From Flavobacteriaceae bacterium UBA6231 (GTDB lineage Bacteria; Bacteroidota; Bacteroidia; Flavobacteriales; Flavobacteriaceae): DNA of 45,595 nt. Every line of letters starts with the position of its first letter. Within the stretch, counting starts at the first letter, position 1. A program made the translations under genes and the position numbers. Location: the NCBI GenBank assembly GCA_002441545.1, contig DJWL01000179.1:1-45595 (forward strand), written 5' to 3'. A model generated the notes under the pieces. The model had not been told where the DNA came from. It worked only from the letters and a program-made list of their open reading frames with translations, and searched no databases. Positions 26,334-34,992 of this stretch are shown piece by piece.

Positions 26334-26364
26334 TTTGACTTTTGATATTTTAGTAATACCTTTA
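26334..26364 (+). promoter_or_regulatory. ftsE promoter
   Basis: TTTG (26334-26337), a 19-nt spacer and TACCTTTA (26357-26364) fit the Bacteroidota consensus with only the last base different. The ATG of ftsE lies 26 nt further on, with no Shine-Dalgarno sequence. Confidence 0.7.
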
Positions 26365-26390
26365 CAGTTCTTAAATATTTTTTGAATCTT

Positions 26391-27074
26391 ATGTCTAATC
26401 CTATTTTACAGTTAAAAGACGCTTCTATTTCTCAAGGCGACAATCTTGTCCTATCTAATGTGAACGTTGAAATCAATAAAGGTGAATTTGTTTATTTGAT
26501 AGGAAAAACAGGGTCAGGAAAAAGTAGTTTTATGAAAATTCTCTACGGAGATTTAATTTTAACTGAAGGTGAAGGACATATTGTAGGGCATAATTTAAAA
26601 GACCTGAAAGATAAAGATATTCCTTTTTTAAGACGAAAATTAGGCATTGTTTTTCAAGATTTTAAATTACTTACAGACAGAACTATAAATGACAATTTAT
26701 TGTTTGTTTTAAAAGCTACTGGCTGGAAAGATAAAACAGAGATGAATACCAGAGTTGAGGAAGTTTTAAATAAAGTAGGCATGAAAACCAAAGGATTTAA
26801 ATATCCTCATGAACTTTCTGGTGGTGAACAGCAACGTGTTGCTATTGCCAGAGCTTTACTTAATAACCCAGAACTTATTTTGGCAGATGAACCTACCGGA
26901 AACTTGGATCCACAAACAAGTGTTGAAGTCATGGAAGTTTTACAAGACATAAATAAAAATGGTAACACCATTTTAATGGCTACACACGATTATGCTTTGC
27001 TTTTAAAATACCCAAGCAAGACACTTAAATGTGACGAAAACCAGGTTTTTGAAGTCGTGCAGAGACGAAATTAA
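26391..27074 (+). CDS. ftsE: Cell-division ATP-binding protein FtsE
   Basis: A 227-residue ABC ATPase. Walker A GKTGSGKSS (about 40-48), Q-loop VFQDFKLL, signature LSGGEQQRVAIARALL, Walker B LILADEPTGNLD and H-loop MATHD are all intact. Walker A to signature spacing and VFQDFKLLTDRTINDNL match FtsE, which with FtsX controls septal peptidoglycan hydrolases. The frame can be extended to a TTG at 26382, but ATG at 26391 fits the family start. No ftsX is adjacent; in Flavobacteriia it is often elsewhere. A glycosyltransferase gene follows after 2 nt. Confidence 0.92.
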   Translation: MSNPILQLKDASISQGDNLVLSNVNVEINKGEFVYLIGKTGSGKSSFMKILYGDLILTEGEGHIVGHNLKDLKDKDIPFLRRKLGIVFQDFKLLTDRTINDNLLFVLKATGWKDKTEMNTRVEEVLNKVGMKTKGFKYPHELSGGEQQRVAIARALLNNPELILADEPTGNLDPQTSVEVMEVLQDINKNGNTILMATHDYALLLKYPSKTLKCDENQVFEVVQRRN

Positions 27075-27076
27075 TT

Positions 27077-27970
27077 ATGCTATCAATTCTAATTCCTGTC
27101 TATAATTATAATGCTCATCCTCTAGTTAAGGAACTTTATAAGCAAGCATTAAATTGCAATGTTTTATTTGAAATATTAGTTTATGATGATGCCTCAAAAT
27201 CTAGCTTCAACATAGAAAATGAAAAAATCAATTTATTGAAAAATTGTACATTTTTGTCCAATGAAAAAAATTTAGGTTTTAGCAGTAACAGAAATCGTTT
27301 AGTGTCAAAATCAAAATATAAAAACTTATTGTTTTTAGATGGTGATTCTATTGTTATTGATGCAAACTATATTCAAAAATATATAAAGTCAATATCTGAA
27401 AACATAGATGTTATATATGGAGGAAGAATTCATCCAAATTCTGTTACAGATACAAATAAAAGGTTACGTTGGAAATATGGCAAGTTCATAGAAGACAAAA
27501 TAGCAAATGTCCGATCTAAGAAAAAGTATATTTGTTTAATGTTTAATAACACCCTTATTAAAAAAAAAGCTTTCAATCTCATTAAGTTCGACCCAATCAC
27601 AAATAAATACGGTCATGATGATACTTTATTTGCGTACAAAGCAAGCTTATTAAATTTGAAAGTAGATCACATTGACAATGCTGTAATGCATGGAGATATT
27701 GACACTAATGAGTTCTTTTTAAAAAAAACTGAAACTGCATTAGAAAATATTTTTCTCTTATACAACACTCATAAAATTTCTCATAAATTTGTAAGGCTTC
27801 TATTACTTTATAATGTTATTGAAGTTTTAAAACTAAAGGGATTTGTAGCCTTTTTATTTGAAATAATAAAACAGATTCTAAGGAGTCAACTATTATCTAA
27901 AAATCCATCTTTAGTTTTATTTAAAATATATAAAATAGGGTATCTCTGTACTTTAAAAACACCTAATTAA
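27077..27970 (+). CDS. GT2 family glycosyltransferase
   Basis: A 297-residue GT-A enzyme with LSILIPVYNYNAHPLVKELY, the nucleotide site ILVYDDASK, NEKNLGFSSNRNRL and LFLDGDS as the DXD motif; RLRWKYGKF and KYGHDDTLFAY follow. It is probably a cytoplasmic sugar transferase for surface glycans. The gene starts 2 nt after ftsE and so probably shares its transcript. Its last 8 bp overlap the convergent GT4 gene. The sugar specificity is not visible. Confidence 0.86.
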   Translation: MLSILIPVYNYNAHPLVKELYKQALNCNVLFEILVYDDASKSSFNIENEKINLLKNCTFLSNEKNLGFSSNRNRLVSKSKYKNLLFLDGDSIVIDANYIQKYIKSISENIDVIYGGRIHPNSVTDTNKRLRWKYGKFIEDKIANVRSKKKYICLMFNNTLIKKKAFNLIKFDPITNKYGHDDTLFAYKASLLNLKVDHIDNAVMHGDIDTNEFFLKKTETALENIFLLYNTHKISHKFVRLLLLYNVIEVLKLKGFVAFLFEIIKQILRSQLLSKNPSLVLFKIYKIGYLCTLKTPN

Positions 27971-29036
27971 GAGATTTAAACAAAGTATCCCAACGTTTCA
28001 TTATTTTATTTAAATCATATGTTTCAATACTTTTCCTGGCATTCTCCCCCATTAAACCTCTCAATTTCGCATCTCCAATAAGTAGATTTACTTTTTCTAC
28101 AAAAGCATCAATATCATTTTCTTTCACAAGAAACCCATTTTTCCCATTTTCAATAATGGTTTTTGTTCCTGAAGTTCCATCAAAAGCCACGACAGGTTTA
28201 CCAAAGGCCATTGCTTCTATTAAAACCAAACCAAAAGATTCTGACTCAGATGTTGATAAAAGCATTGATGCTTCAGAAAATATTTTAGATATATCCTTTA
28301 CAGGATTGTAAAATTTAATATTGCTTTCTAATTTTTTGTCTAAAACTATTTTTTCTAATGATAGATTTTCATCCTTAGAGCCATAAATTTTAAGAATCCA
28401 ATCAGGATGTTTTTCAACAACTTTTTTCCAAATTTTAATTAATTTGTCATACCTTTTTTCATAGGAATGACGCCCAACAGCAACAGCAATTTTAGTATCT
28501 CTGACATTTCCTAGTTTTTGTGGACTAAACCACAATGGGTTTGGCAATACTTTAATATTTTTAATGTTCCAATCATTTTTTTCCTCTTCATTTAAAACGA
28601 CAAAATAATTATAGGAATCACTATTTATTCTCAAAAATAAATTAGAAATAATCAATTTGACCTTCTCCAATATCGTTGCAACGCTAATGTTTCTACTACA
28701 ATGTCTTTCATAAATTAGAGGAATCTTATTCTTTATTAGATAAGGTATCAAAGAACCCTTTAAGCCATTATCACAATTAATAATAATATCTGGATTAACT
28801 TTTTTTATGCATGATCTAATTTGCGTTTTATAGGTTGATATTGATTTAGACTTAACAGCATAAAAAATTATTCTTGAATCAAAATCAAAGAAAAAATCAT
28901 CTTTAATTTGATTAGAATTAATTACAGCTATCTTGTAATGATACTTCTCAATGAGATAATTTAATTTAACAGAAAGTATCCTAGCTACACCACCTGACCC
29001 TTGTAAATTAGTTGTTATGTATAATAGTTGCTTCAA
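27963..29036 (-). CDS. GT4 family glycosyltransferase
   Basis: A 357-residue GT-B enzyme: N-terminal domain beginning YITTNLQGSGGVARIL, C-terminal domain with KIAVAVGRHSYEKRYDKLI and the E-x7-E motif in SESESFGLVLIEAMAFGKPVVAFD, then ENGKNGFLVKENDID. GT4 members retain anomeric configuration and use nucleotide sugars. It lies 4 nt after another GT4 gene, so the two are in one operon that builds a surface glycan. Confidence 0.9.
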   Translation of the reverse strand: MKQLLYITTNLQGSGGVARILSVKLNYLIEKYHYKIAVINSNQIKDDFFFDFDSRIIFYAVKSKSISTYKTQIRSCIKKVNPDIIINCDNGLKGSLIPYLIKNKIPLIYERHCSRNISVATILEKVKLIISNLFLRINSDSYNYFVVLNEEEKNDWNIKNIKVLPNPLWFSPQKLGNVRDTKIAVAVGRHSYEKRYDKLIKIWKKVVEKHPDWILKIYGSKDENLSLEKIVLDKKLESNIKFYNPVKDISKIFSEASMLLSTSESESFGLVLIEAMAFGKPVVAFDGTSGTKTIIENGKNGFLVKENDIDAFVEKVNLLIGDAKLRGLMGENARKSIETYDLNKIMKRWDTLFKSLN

Positions 29037-29040
29037 AAAA

Positions 29041-30129
29041 TTAATTGTATTTCATTAATTCCAACCATTGCATCCCAATAGTTTCTAAAGAAAATTTTTC
29101 CGCACTTTCTTTAGCATTCTTTTTGCATATTGAATATAAATCTTTATCTGTTAACATCGTATTCATAGCATTAGTAAAAGCTTCAAAATTTTGATCTTCA
29201 ATTAGGAGACCATTTATTTTATGTTGAATAATTTCGCTTGGTCCTGTTGGACAATCAAATGAAACAATTGGAGTTCCACAAGCTAAAGCTTCTAATAATA
29301 CCATTGGCATGCCTTCATATGAACTAGATAACACATAAAACTTTGCACTTTTAATATATTTATAAGGGTTATTTTTATATCCTAAAAAATGTACTTTTTT
29401 AGCCACTCCTCTTTCTTTGGTTAGTTTTATAAATTCTTGTTTTTTACTACCATCTCCCAAAATAACTAATTCAATATTATTTTGAGGAAGAATAGATTTT
29501 GAATAAGCTTTAATAAGCTTATCAAATTGTTTAACATCAGTATCAAATTGACCAACACCTATTATGAATTCAAAATCCAAAGAAATTTTTTCAGTTGCCT
29601 TTTTCTTGACTTCGATTAAGTCAATAGGATTATAAATTGTTATCACATTTTTTAAATCATGTTTTGCTTCTATCATTCTTTGCATTTCCTTTGTAATAGA
29701 AACTATACTATAACTTAATCCATAAATTAATTTTGTTAACGGTGTATAATTAGGCATATAATAATATAATTGTGAACTATGCACTGTATAAATGGTTTTT
29801 GCTTTATATATCCATTTATTAATTAGCAATTCTTGTATTATATTTATCCTAAAGCGAAAATCTATAATAAAATCAAATTGATGTTTTTTTATATAATTAT
29901 TTAAATAATAAAAACGTTTAATTTTATTAAAAATAGTATTGGATTGGCTTTTATATTTCCCAAGATTAAATACAGTTCCAGAAAAGTTATATCCCAAATC
30001 ATCATGAAATATAATAATGTGCACTTCAAGCCCTTTATCATGAAAAAAATTAGATAAATTTGCCATGACTCTTTCACTGCCACCTGTATTTAATCTAAAT
30101 CCTACTAAAGCAATCTTTTTATTTATCAT
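29041..30129 (-). CDS. GT4 family glycosyltransferase
   Basis: A 362-residue GT-B enzyme starting KIALVGFRLNTGGSERVMANL. The donor-binding part holds FIIGVGQFDTDVKQFDKLI, SSYEGMPMVLLEALACGTPIVSFDCPTGPSEII and GLLIEDQNFEAF. It matches GT4 enzymes of O-antigen and capsule clusters. First gene of a two-gene minus-strand operon and divergent from the GT2 gene at 30245. The acceptor is unknown. Confidence 0.9.
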   Translation of the reverse strand: MINKKIALVGFRLNTGGSERVMANLSNFFHDKGLEVHIIIFHDDLGYNFSGTVFNLGKYKSQSNTIFNKIKRFYYLNNYIKKHQFDFIIDFRFRINIIQELLINKWIYKAKTIYTVHSSQLYYYMPNYTPLTKLIYGLSYSIVSITKEMQRMIEAKHDLKNVITIYNPIDLIEVKKKATEKISLDFEFIIGVGQFDTDVKQFDKLIKAYSKSILPQNNIELVILGDGSKKQEFIKLTKERGVAKKVHFLGYKNNPYKYIKSAKFYVLSSSYEGMPMVLLEALACGTPIVSFDCPTGPSEIIQHKINGLLIEDQNFEAFTNAMNTMLTDKDLYSICKKNAKESAEKFSLETIGMQWLELMKYN

Positions 30130-30152
30130 TTTTTTTTCAACATGGCACTTAC

Positions 30153-30160
30153 CAAAAATA
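30153..30160 (-). promoter_or_regulatory. Possible -7 element for the GT4 pair
   Basis: TATTTTTG on the minus strand fits TAnnTTTG and lies 23 nt before the ATG at 30129. No TTG is found at the right distance upstream. The element overlaps a small hairpin (CACTTA / TAAGTG). Confidence 0.35.
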
Positions 30161-30244
30161 AGTGATTAATTTTTCTATTTTACCTCTATTTCAATTAAAT
30201 TTTAATAATATTAAGTAAATTTAAATAGTTTTTATCTCATCAAT

Positions 30245-31174
30245 ATGATAGACTTATCGGTTCATCTAATTACATACAATAACGAAAAGTATATTGAGGA
30301 TACTCTACAATCCATTCTCAAACAAAAAGTTGATTTTAATTATGAAATTGTAGTTGGAGATGACTGTTCTACAGATGATACGTTAAAAATTGTTAACACC
30401 TATCAATCAAGGTTCCCACATCTTTTCAAAGTTGAAAAAAACAAACAAAAGCTTGGGATTTTGGGGAACTTTAAAGCGACCCTTGAAAGATGTCAAGGTG
30501 AATTCATTTTCGATATTGCAGGCGATGATCTGCTAAAAAAAGAAAATTCTTTACAAAAAATGGTAGATGTTTTAAAAAGCGATGCTAGCCTTGGTTTTGT
30601 TGATAGCGGTGTTGATTTTCTATATGAAAAAAATAACATTATAAAACCTTTTAAAAATAAAGAGGTCATTCAAGCTAACAAAGAGGAATACAAAAAACAT
30701 CTGTTTCTAGGAAAATTAACACCAATTGGCATTTGTTTTAGCAAAAAACATCTAAATAAATTTGTTGATTTTGACACCTACTTAAATATGAATCTTACTA
30801 TTGAAGATTACCCTATTCTTGTAGATTTAGCAATGAATACAAATTTCACAACTATAAATGAATCATTGCATATATATAGAGTTCATGATTATTCTTACTC
30901 ACATATAAAAAGTTTTGAAAGTCATTTTTTTTTAAAAAATCAAATGAAAAATTTGTTTGACTTTTTTAATAAAAAGTACAATTATGATTCTAGTATTAAT
31001 GAAAAATTTAATAATGATTACTATAAAGAATTATTGTTTTTAGCAGGTTATTTTGAAAAAAAAGAAATTGGTGTAGAATCTTTTAAAAAATTAAAATCGA
31101 AAAGTATAAAAGATTATATTCATTTTGCTGCTAGTCAAAATAAACTAATAAGAAATTTAGTCTCAATACTTTAG
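30245..31174 (+). CDS. GT2 family glycosyltransferase
   Basis: A 309-residue GT-A enzyme with LSVHLITYNNEKYIEDTLQSIL, YEIVVGDDCSTDDTLKIV and FDIAGDDLL, the latter acting as the DXD-type site. The C-terminal domain is helical (NKKYNYDSSINEKF) and of unknown type. It is the only plus-strand gene inside the polysaccharide region and is convergent with the fdtA-like gene, 2 nt apart. Sugar and acceptor cannot be inferred. Confidence 0.87.
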   Translation: MIDLSVHLITYNNEKYIEDTLQSILKQKVDFNYEIVVGDDCSTDDTLKIVNTYQSRFPHLFKVEKNKQKLGILGNFKATLERCQGEFIFDIAGDDLLKKENSLQKMVDVLKSDASLGFVDSGVDFLYEKNNIIKPFKNKEVIQANKEEYKKHLFLGKLTPIGICFSKKHLNKFVDFDTYLNMNLTIEDYPILVDLAMNTNFTTINESLHIYRVHDYSYSHIKSFESHFFLKNQMKNLFDFFNKKYNYDSSINEKFNNDYYKELLFLAGYFEKKEIGVESFKKLKSKSIKDYIHFAASQNKLIRNLVSIL

Positions 31175-31176
31175 CA

Positions 31177-31587
31177 TCATTTTTTTTCACTGGTAAATTT
31201 TTTATAACTCCTTATATAATCTTTTTCGTTATAAACATCTGAAGCTAATACTAAACAAACTGCGCCAGATGAAAAATTCTCTAATTCACGCCAAATTCCA
31301 GGTGTAATTAATAATCCTTTTGAAGGATTGTTAAGTGTTATTCTGTTTTCATCAATTCCGTCTTTTACAATAACATCAAAGCTACCGCTAAGGGCTATTA
31401 AAAATTGGCTAAGTGTTTTATGAGCATGACCTCCTCTTTTTGAACCACTTGGAACATCAAACAAATAGTAAACACGTTGCATTTTAAATGGAATGACATC
31501 GTTCTCAATAACTGCAAGGTTGCCTCGAGGATCTTTAATCTTTGGTATATCTAGAATTTTTAAATTATGAATGCTTGCTCTCATCAA
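31177..31587 (-). CDS. FdtA/QdtA-type dTDP-sugar 3,4-ketoisomerase (WxcM-like cupin)
   Basis: A 136-residue cupin. The family signature is DPRGNLAVIEN, FKMQRVYYLFDVPSGSKRGGHAHKTLSQFLIALSGSF (catalytic His in GGHAH) and NPSKGLLITPGIWREL. FdtA converts dTDP-4-keto-6-deoxyglucose to the 3-keto isomer for 3-amino sugars. The upstream FdtB-type aminotransferase in the same operon would complete the next step. A start at M1 or M2 is possible; either overlaps the flippase 3' end by about 20 bp. Confidence 0.87.
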   Translation of the reverse strand: MMRASIHNLKILDIPKIKDPRGNLAVIENDVIPFKMQRVYYLFDVPSGSKRGGHAHKTLSQFLIALSGSFDVIVKDGIDENRITLNNPSKGLLITPGIWRELENFSSGAVCLVLASDVYNEKDYIRSYKKFTSEKK

Positions 31588-32866
31588 TAGTTTTATCTTT
31601 TTTAAAAATGTATTGAACTAAAAATATAATCATTATTAAATATACTACATATCTTAAAAAATGCGCAAAAACGATGCCTTCAACACCCATTCTTGAAACA
31701 AAAAAAACACCAAAAACATATAGTAAAACATAAGAAGCGATTTCTGTTATTATAAAAATTTTCCATGCCTTTTGCGCTATAAATTGATAAGCCATTATGA
31801 CGGCAACAATCTTAACCAAATCACCTATTAATTGCCATTTAAACAAGTTTTGCATGGGTATAAATTCTTTACTGTATAGAATTTGTATAATTAATTCTCT
31901 AAACACATAAATCCCAATAAACATAATAACAAAAATTGGGATAATTATTTTATAAATGTTCAAAAGTTCCTTTTTAAATTCATTTATATTATTCATTTTT
32001 GAATATTTCGGTAAAATATACAATGAATAGACTCCTGTCATAAAAGACAAATAATAATTTGAAAGACTTAACATAGAAGTCCAATAACCCGCCTCTTGTA
32101 TGGATAGTTTATTGATCAAATAATTTCTTAATTGAATTTCAACAATATTATTTAGAACAACTGCAGCAAAAGACATGACAATAAATGCAACTAGTTTATT
32201 TCTAAAAAATTTATGGAATCTTATTTTCAAACCATAAAACAAATACATTTCATTTCTTGCAAAAACCAGTAAAGACAATATTTGAGCAATTGGAGTTAAA
32301 ATAACGGCTAATAATGTACCTGATAAATCATAGTTTGTAACCATAAAAAAGATAAGCACAGTAACTAACGCATATGCTGTAAAGGAAACAAGAGTGGCCT
32401 TTTTATAATTTAACTGACCATTAATAATTGCAAAGCATAAATTGAACAATGCTGTAAAAGGCAAAGTAAAAGCAAGAACAACAAACAAGTAATTATATTC
32501 TGGTGTCTTAAATAAGTAGTTGCTCCAATAGGTTGATCCAAAAAATAAGATCAAGAAAATAATACTACTCCCAATTAAACTATATGCCAATGAGCTTTCG
32601 TAAAGCTTTTTTAACTCATTAGGTTTAGATTCAAATTCAGATTGATATTTTAAAACACCTTGATCTATCCCTAAAGTTGAAGAAAGACTAAACAAATTCA
32701 AGGCATTTCTTAAATTTCCAACTAAAGCCATACCATTTGGCCCTAAATAAACTGCTATTAATTTTTGTGAAACAAAACCTAAAAAAGCCCTCAAAATTAC
32801 TCCAGCAGAATTTACTGAAAACAATTTTACTAAAAAAAAATCTTTATTTTTTTTTATCGGTTCCAC
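31565..32866 (-). CDS. O-antigen/Wzx-type flippase (copy 2)
   Basis: A 433-residue MATE-superfamily-like (MOP) membrane protein with about twelve helices. GVILRAFLGFVSQKLIAVYLGPNGMALVGNLRNALN is close to the WzxE-type N-terminus, and FKWQLIGDLVKIVAVIMAYQFIAQKAWKIFIITEI is the conserved second half. Wzx proteins flip undecaprenyl-linked repeat units. It overlaps the aminotransferase by 13 bp and the fdtA-like gene by about 20 bp. It is recognisably related to the second flippase (34993-36291). Confidence 0.88.
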   Translation of the reverse strand: MEPIKKNKDFFLVKLFSVNSAGVILRAFLGFVSQKLIAVYLGPNGMALVGNLRNALNLFSLSSTLGIDQGVLKYQSEFESKPNELKKLYESSLAYSLIGSSIIFLILFFGSTYWSNYLFKTPEYNYLFVVLAFTLPFTALFNLCFAIINGQLNYKKATLVSFTAYALVTVLIFFMVTNYDLSGTLLAVILTPIAQILSLLVFARNEMYLFYGLKIRFHKFFRNKLVAFIVMSFAAVVLNNIVEIQLRNYLINKLSIQEAGYWTSMLSLSNYYLSFMTGVYSLYILPKYSKMNNINEFKKELLNIYKIIIPIFVIMFIGIYVFRELIIQILYSKEFIPMQNLFKWQLIGDLVKIVAVIMAYQFIAQKAWKIFIITEIASYVLLYVFGVFFVSRMGVEGIVFAHFLRYVVYLIMIIFLVQYIFKKDKTIDESKHS

Positions 32867-33966
32867 TTAAAGAGATTTACTATAGAAACTATTTTTGAAA
32901 TTTCATTTTTAGTTAATCCCAAATATAAAGGCAAACTCAAAACTTCATTATGAATTATTTCAGTAACAGGTAATTTGCAGTCTTTAAACTCTTTATAAGC
33001 CATTTGCTTATGAATTGGTATAGGATAATGAATTAAAGTTTCTACTCCATTATTATATAAATACTTTTTTAACTCATCTCGCCTCTTACTTCTTATAACA
33101 AATTGATGAAATACATGTTGCTTAATATTGTTAAATGATGGTAATATAATATCTTTTGAAGTTATATTCTCTATATAATATTGAGCAATTTCCCTTCTTT
33201 TTTGGTTAAGTGCATCGAGATGTTTTAGTTTTATTCTTAAAAAAGTTGCTTGTAGTTCATCTAATCTAGAATTGTAACCTTTTAGCTCATTACTATAAGT
33301 AGAAACTCTTCCGTAATTTCTTAACTTAAAAATAATCTCTGCCAACTCTTCATTATTGGTAGTTATGGCTCCAGCATCACCTAAAGCTCCCAAATTTTTT
33401 GTTGGGTAAAAACTAAAAGCTGCTGCATCTGACAAATTTCCTGATTTCCTTGAGTCTGTAAATTGAGCTCCATGTGCTTGGGCTGCATCTTCTATTAATA
33501 ATAAATTATTTTGCTTACAAATCCTTTCCAATCCTTGTACATTATATAACTGACCATATAAATGAACTCCTAAAACGGCTTTAGTTTTTGATGTTATTGC
33601 TTGCTCAATTTTTGAAACATCAATATTATAAGTGCTTAAATCTGGCTCAACCAAAATAGGTTTTAATCCTGAATTACTAATGGCTAAAACAGAAGCTATA
33701 TAAGTATTAGCCGGCACAATAACTTCGTCTCCTTCTTTAAGTTTTCCTAAAACTTTGTACCCTTCAAAAATTAAATGAAGTGCATCAAGCCCATTACCAG
33801 TTCCTATACAATATTTTGTGTCACAATATGAATAAAATTCTTCTTCAAACTTTAAAACTCCATCACCTAAAATGTAATTACCTGAATTTAAAAAACTGTT
33901 AAATTCCTTTCTAAATTCATTTTCAAAAGGCTTATTTATCAATTTTAAATCTAAAAACTTAATCAT
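32854..33966 (-). CDS. FdtB/DegT-type sugar aminotransferase
   Basis: A 370-residue PLP enzyme of the DegT/DnrJ/EryC1/StrS family. The PLP lysine is K190 in SFYPTKNLGALGDAGAI, with D160 in LIEDAAQAHGA, TGNGLDALHL and the QHVFHQFVIR segment. Next to an FdtA-like isomerase the best assignment is a dTDP-3-amino-3,6-dideoxyhexose transaminase (FdtB/QdtB), while WecE-like 4-amination cannot be excluded. Its start overlaps the stop of the GNAT-like gene as ATGA. Confidence 0.88.
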   Translation of the reverse strand: MIKFLDLKLINKPFENEFRKEFNSFLNSGNYILGDGVLKFEEEFYSYCDTKYCIGTGNGLDALHLIFEGYKVLGKLKEGDEVIVPANTYIASVLAISNSGLKPILVEPDLSTYNIDVSKIEQAITSKTKAVLGVHLYGQLYNVQGLERICKQNNLLLIEDAAQAHGAQFTDSRKSGNLSDAAAFSFYPTKNLGALGDAGAITTNNEELAEIIFKLRNYGRVSTYSNELKGYNSRLDELQATFLRIKLKHLDALNQKRREIAQYYIENITSKDIILPSFNNIKQHVFHQFVIRSKRRDELKKYLYNNGVETLIHYPIPIHKQMAYKEFKDCKLPVTEIIHNEVLSLPLYLGLTKNEISKIVSIVNLFKWNR

Positions 33967-34937
33967 ATAAATATATCCTTTAATAATTGATGATTTTTGG
34001 TTTCTACTTCATAAAAATCATGAACAATTGCAGAAGCACCAAAACTTTGTTTCCAATTAAGCAATCCTAAGTTTATATTTTTTCCTTTATTTTCGTTGGA
34101 GATACCAAAATCAAAATATTCTTTATCCTTATACACTTCAGAAATCAATTTATTTATAAGGAAATCCAAAGCCCCAACGTTCTTATCTTTTTTTGTAGAA
34201 ATATACTGCAAATGAGCAACGTTTTCTGTTTCAAAAACTGTACATCCAGCTAATATTTCATCTTTTAAATATACATTATATTGTTTGATATTATTTGGGA
34301 ATTTTTCATGCAAAGCATTTATTTCAAATAATGAATGTACTGGTTTGACACCAAATTTTAATTTTAAATTAGGTACTAAAACATCATTCCAAAAAGCTGT
34401 AAAATCAACTTCTAACTTAATTTTCAAATCATTTTGTAATGCGGTTTTTAATTGGCGCTTTCGTAAAGCAGAAAATTCTAAAGCTTTATTCAATGAAATA
34501 GTCATTGAGATATCCTTTCTATATAATTTGGCCTTTAAAATAAATAACAGATAATCTAATTCATCCGATGGTCTTAAATGATATATTTTTGGAAGTTGCT
34601 TTAAAATGATAGATTTTATATTTTGGTTATAACTAAATTTTAAAATACTATATAAAGACTCTAAAACTGAATTAAAAGAACTTTTACTAGGAAGTATCAG
34701 TCCACCATAACTTAATCCTTGATGTGAATGTAATTTATTTGAATTTATATTTGCGGGGAAAGCACTTACTAATTTATTTTTGTGATAAACCATCAAAGAA
34801 AAATCTTCAAATCTTTCTTGATGATATTCCATAAAATCTCTATGAAAAAGAAATGTTGCATTTTTTGAAGTCAAAACAAAGTTATTCCACTCATCATATA
34901 AATTTGACGAATACCTTACAACCTCATAATTATCCAT
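33963..34937 (-). CDS. FemAB/GNAT-like acyltransferase
   Basis: A 324-residue protein that resembles double-GNAT (FemAB-like) acyltransferases: VRYSSNLYDEWNNFVLTSKNATFLFHRDFMEYHQERF at the N-terminus and, in the second half, VYLKDEILAGCTVFETENVAHLQYISTKKDKNVGALDFLINKLI, then DFGISNENKGKNINLGLLNWKQSFGA. Related proteins appear in many Bacteroidota polysaccharide clusters. It could N-acylate the amino sugar made by its neighbours, but that is inference. Tight coupling to fdtB (4-bp overlap). Confidence 0.72.
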   Translation of the reverse strand: MDNYEVVRYSSNLYDEWNNFVLTSKNATFLFHRDFMEYHQERFEDFSLMVYHKNKLVSAFPANINSNKLHSHQGLSYGGLILPSKSSFNSVLESLYSILKFSYNQNIKSIILKQLPKIYHLRPSDELDYLLFILKAKLYRKDISMTISLNKALEFSALRKRQLKTALQNDLKIKLEVDFTAFWNDVLVPNLKLKFGVKPVHSLFEINALHEKFPNNIKQYNVYLKDEILAGCTVFETENVAHLQYISTKKDKNVGALDFLINKLISEVYKDKEYFDFGISNENKGKNINLGLLNWKQSFGASAIVHDFYEVETKNHQLLKDIFI

Positions 34938-34992
34938 TAAAATATATTTTAGTTAATTAAATATTCATAACAAAAATAATTGAATTTTCACT

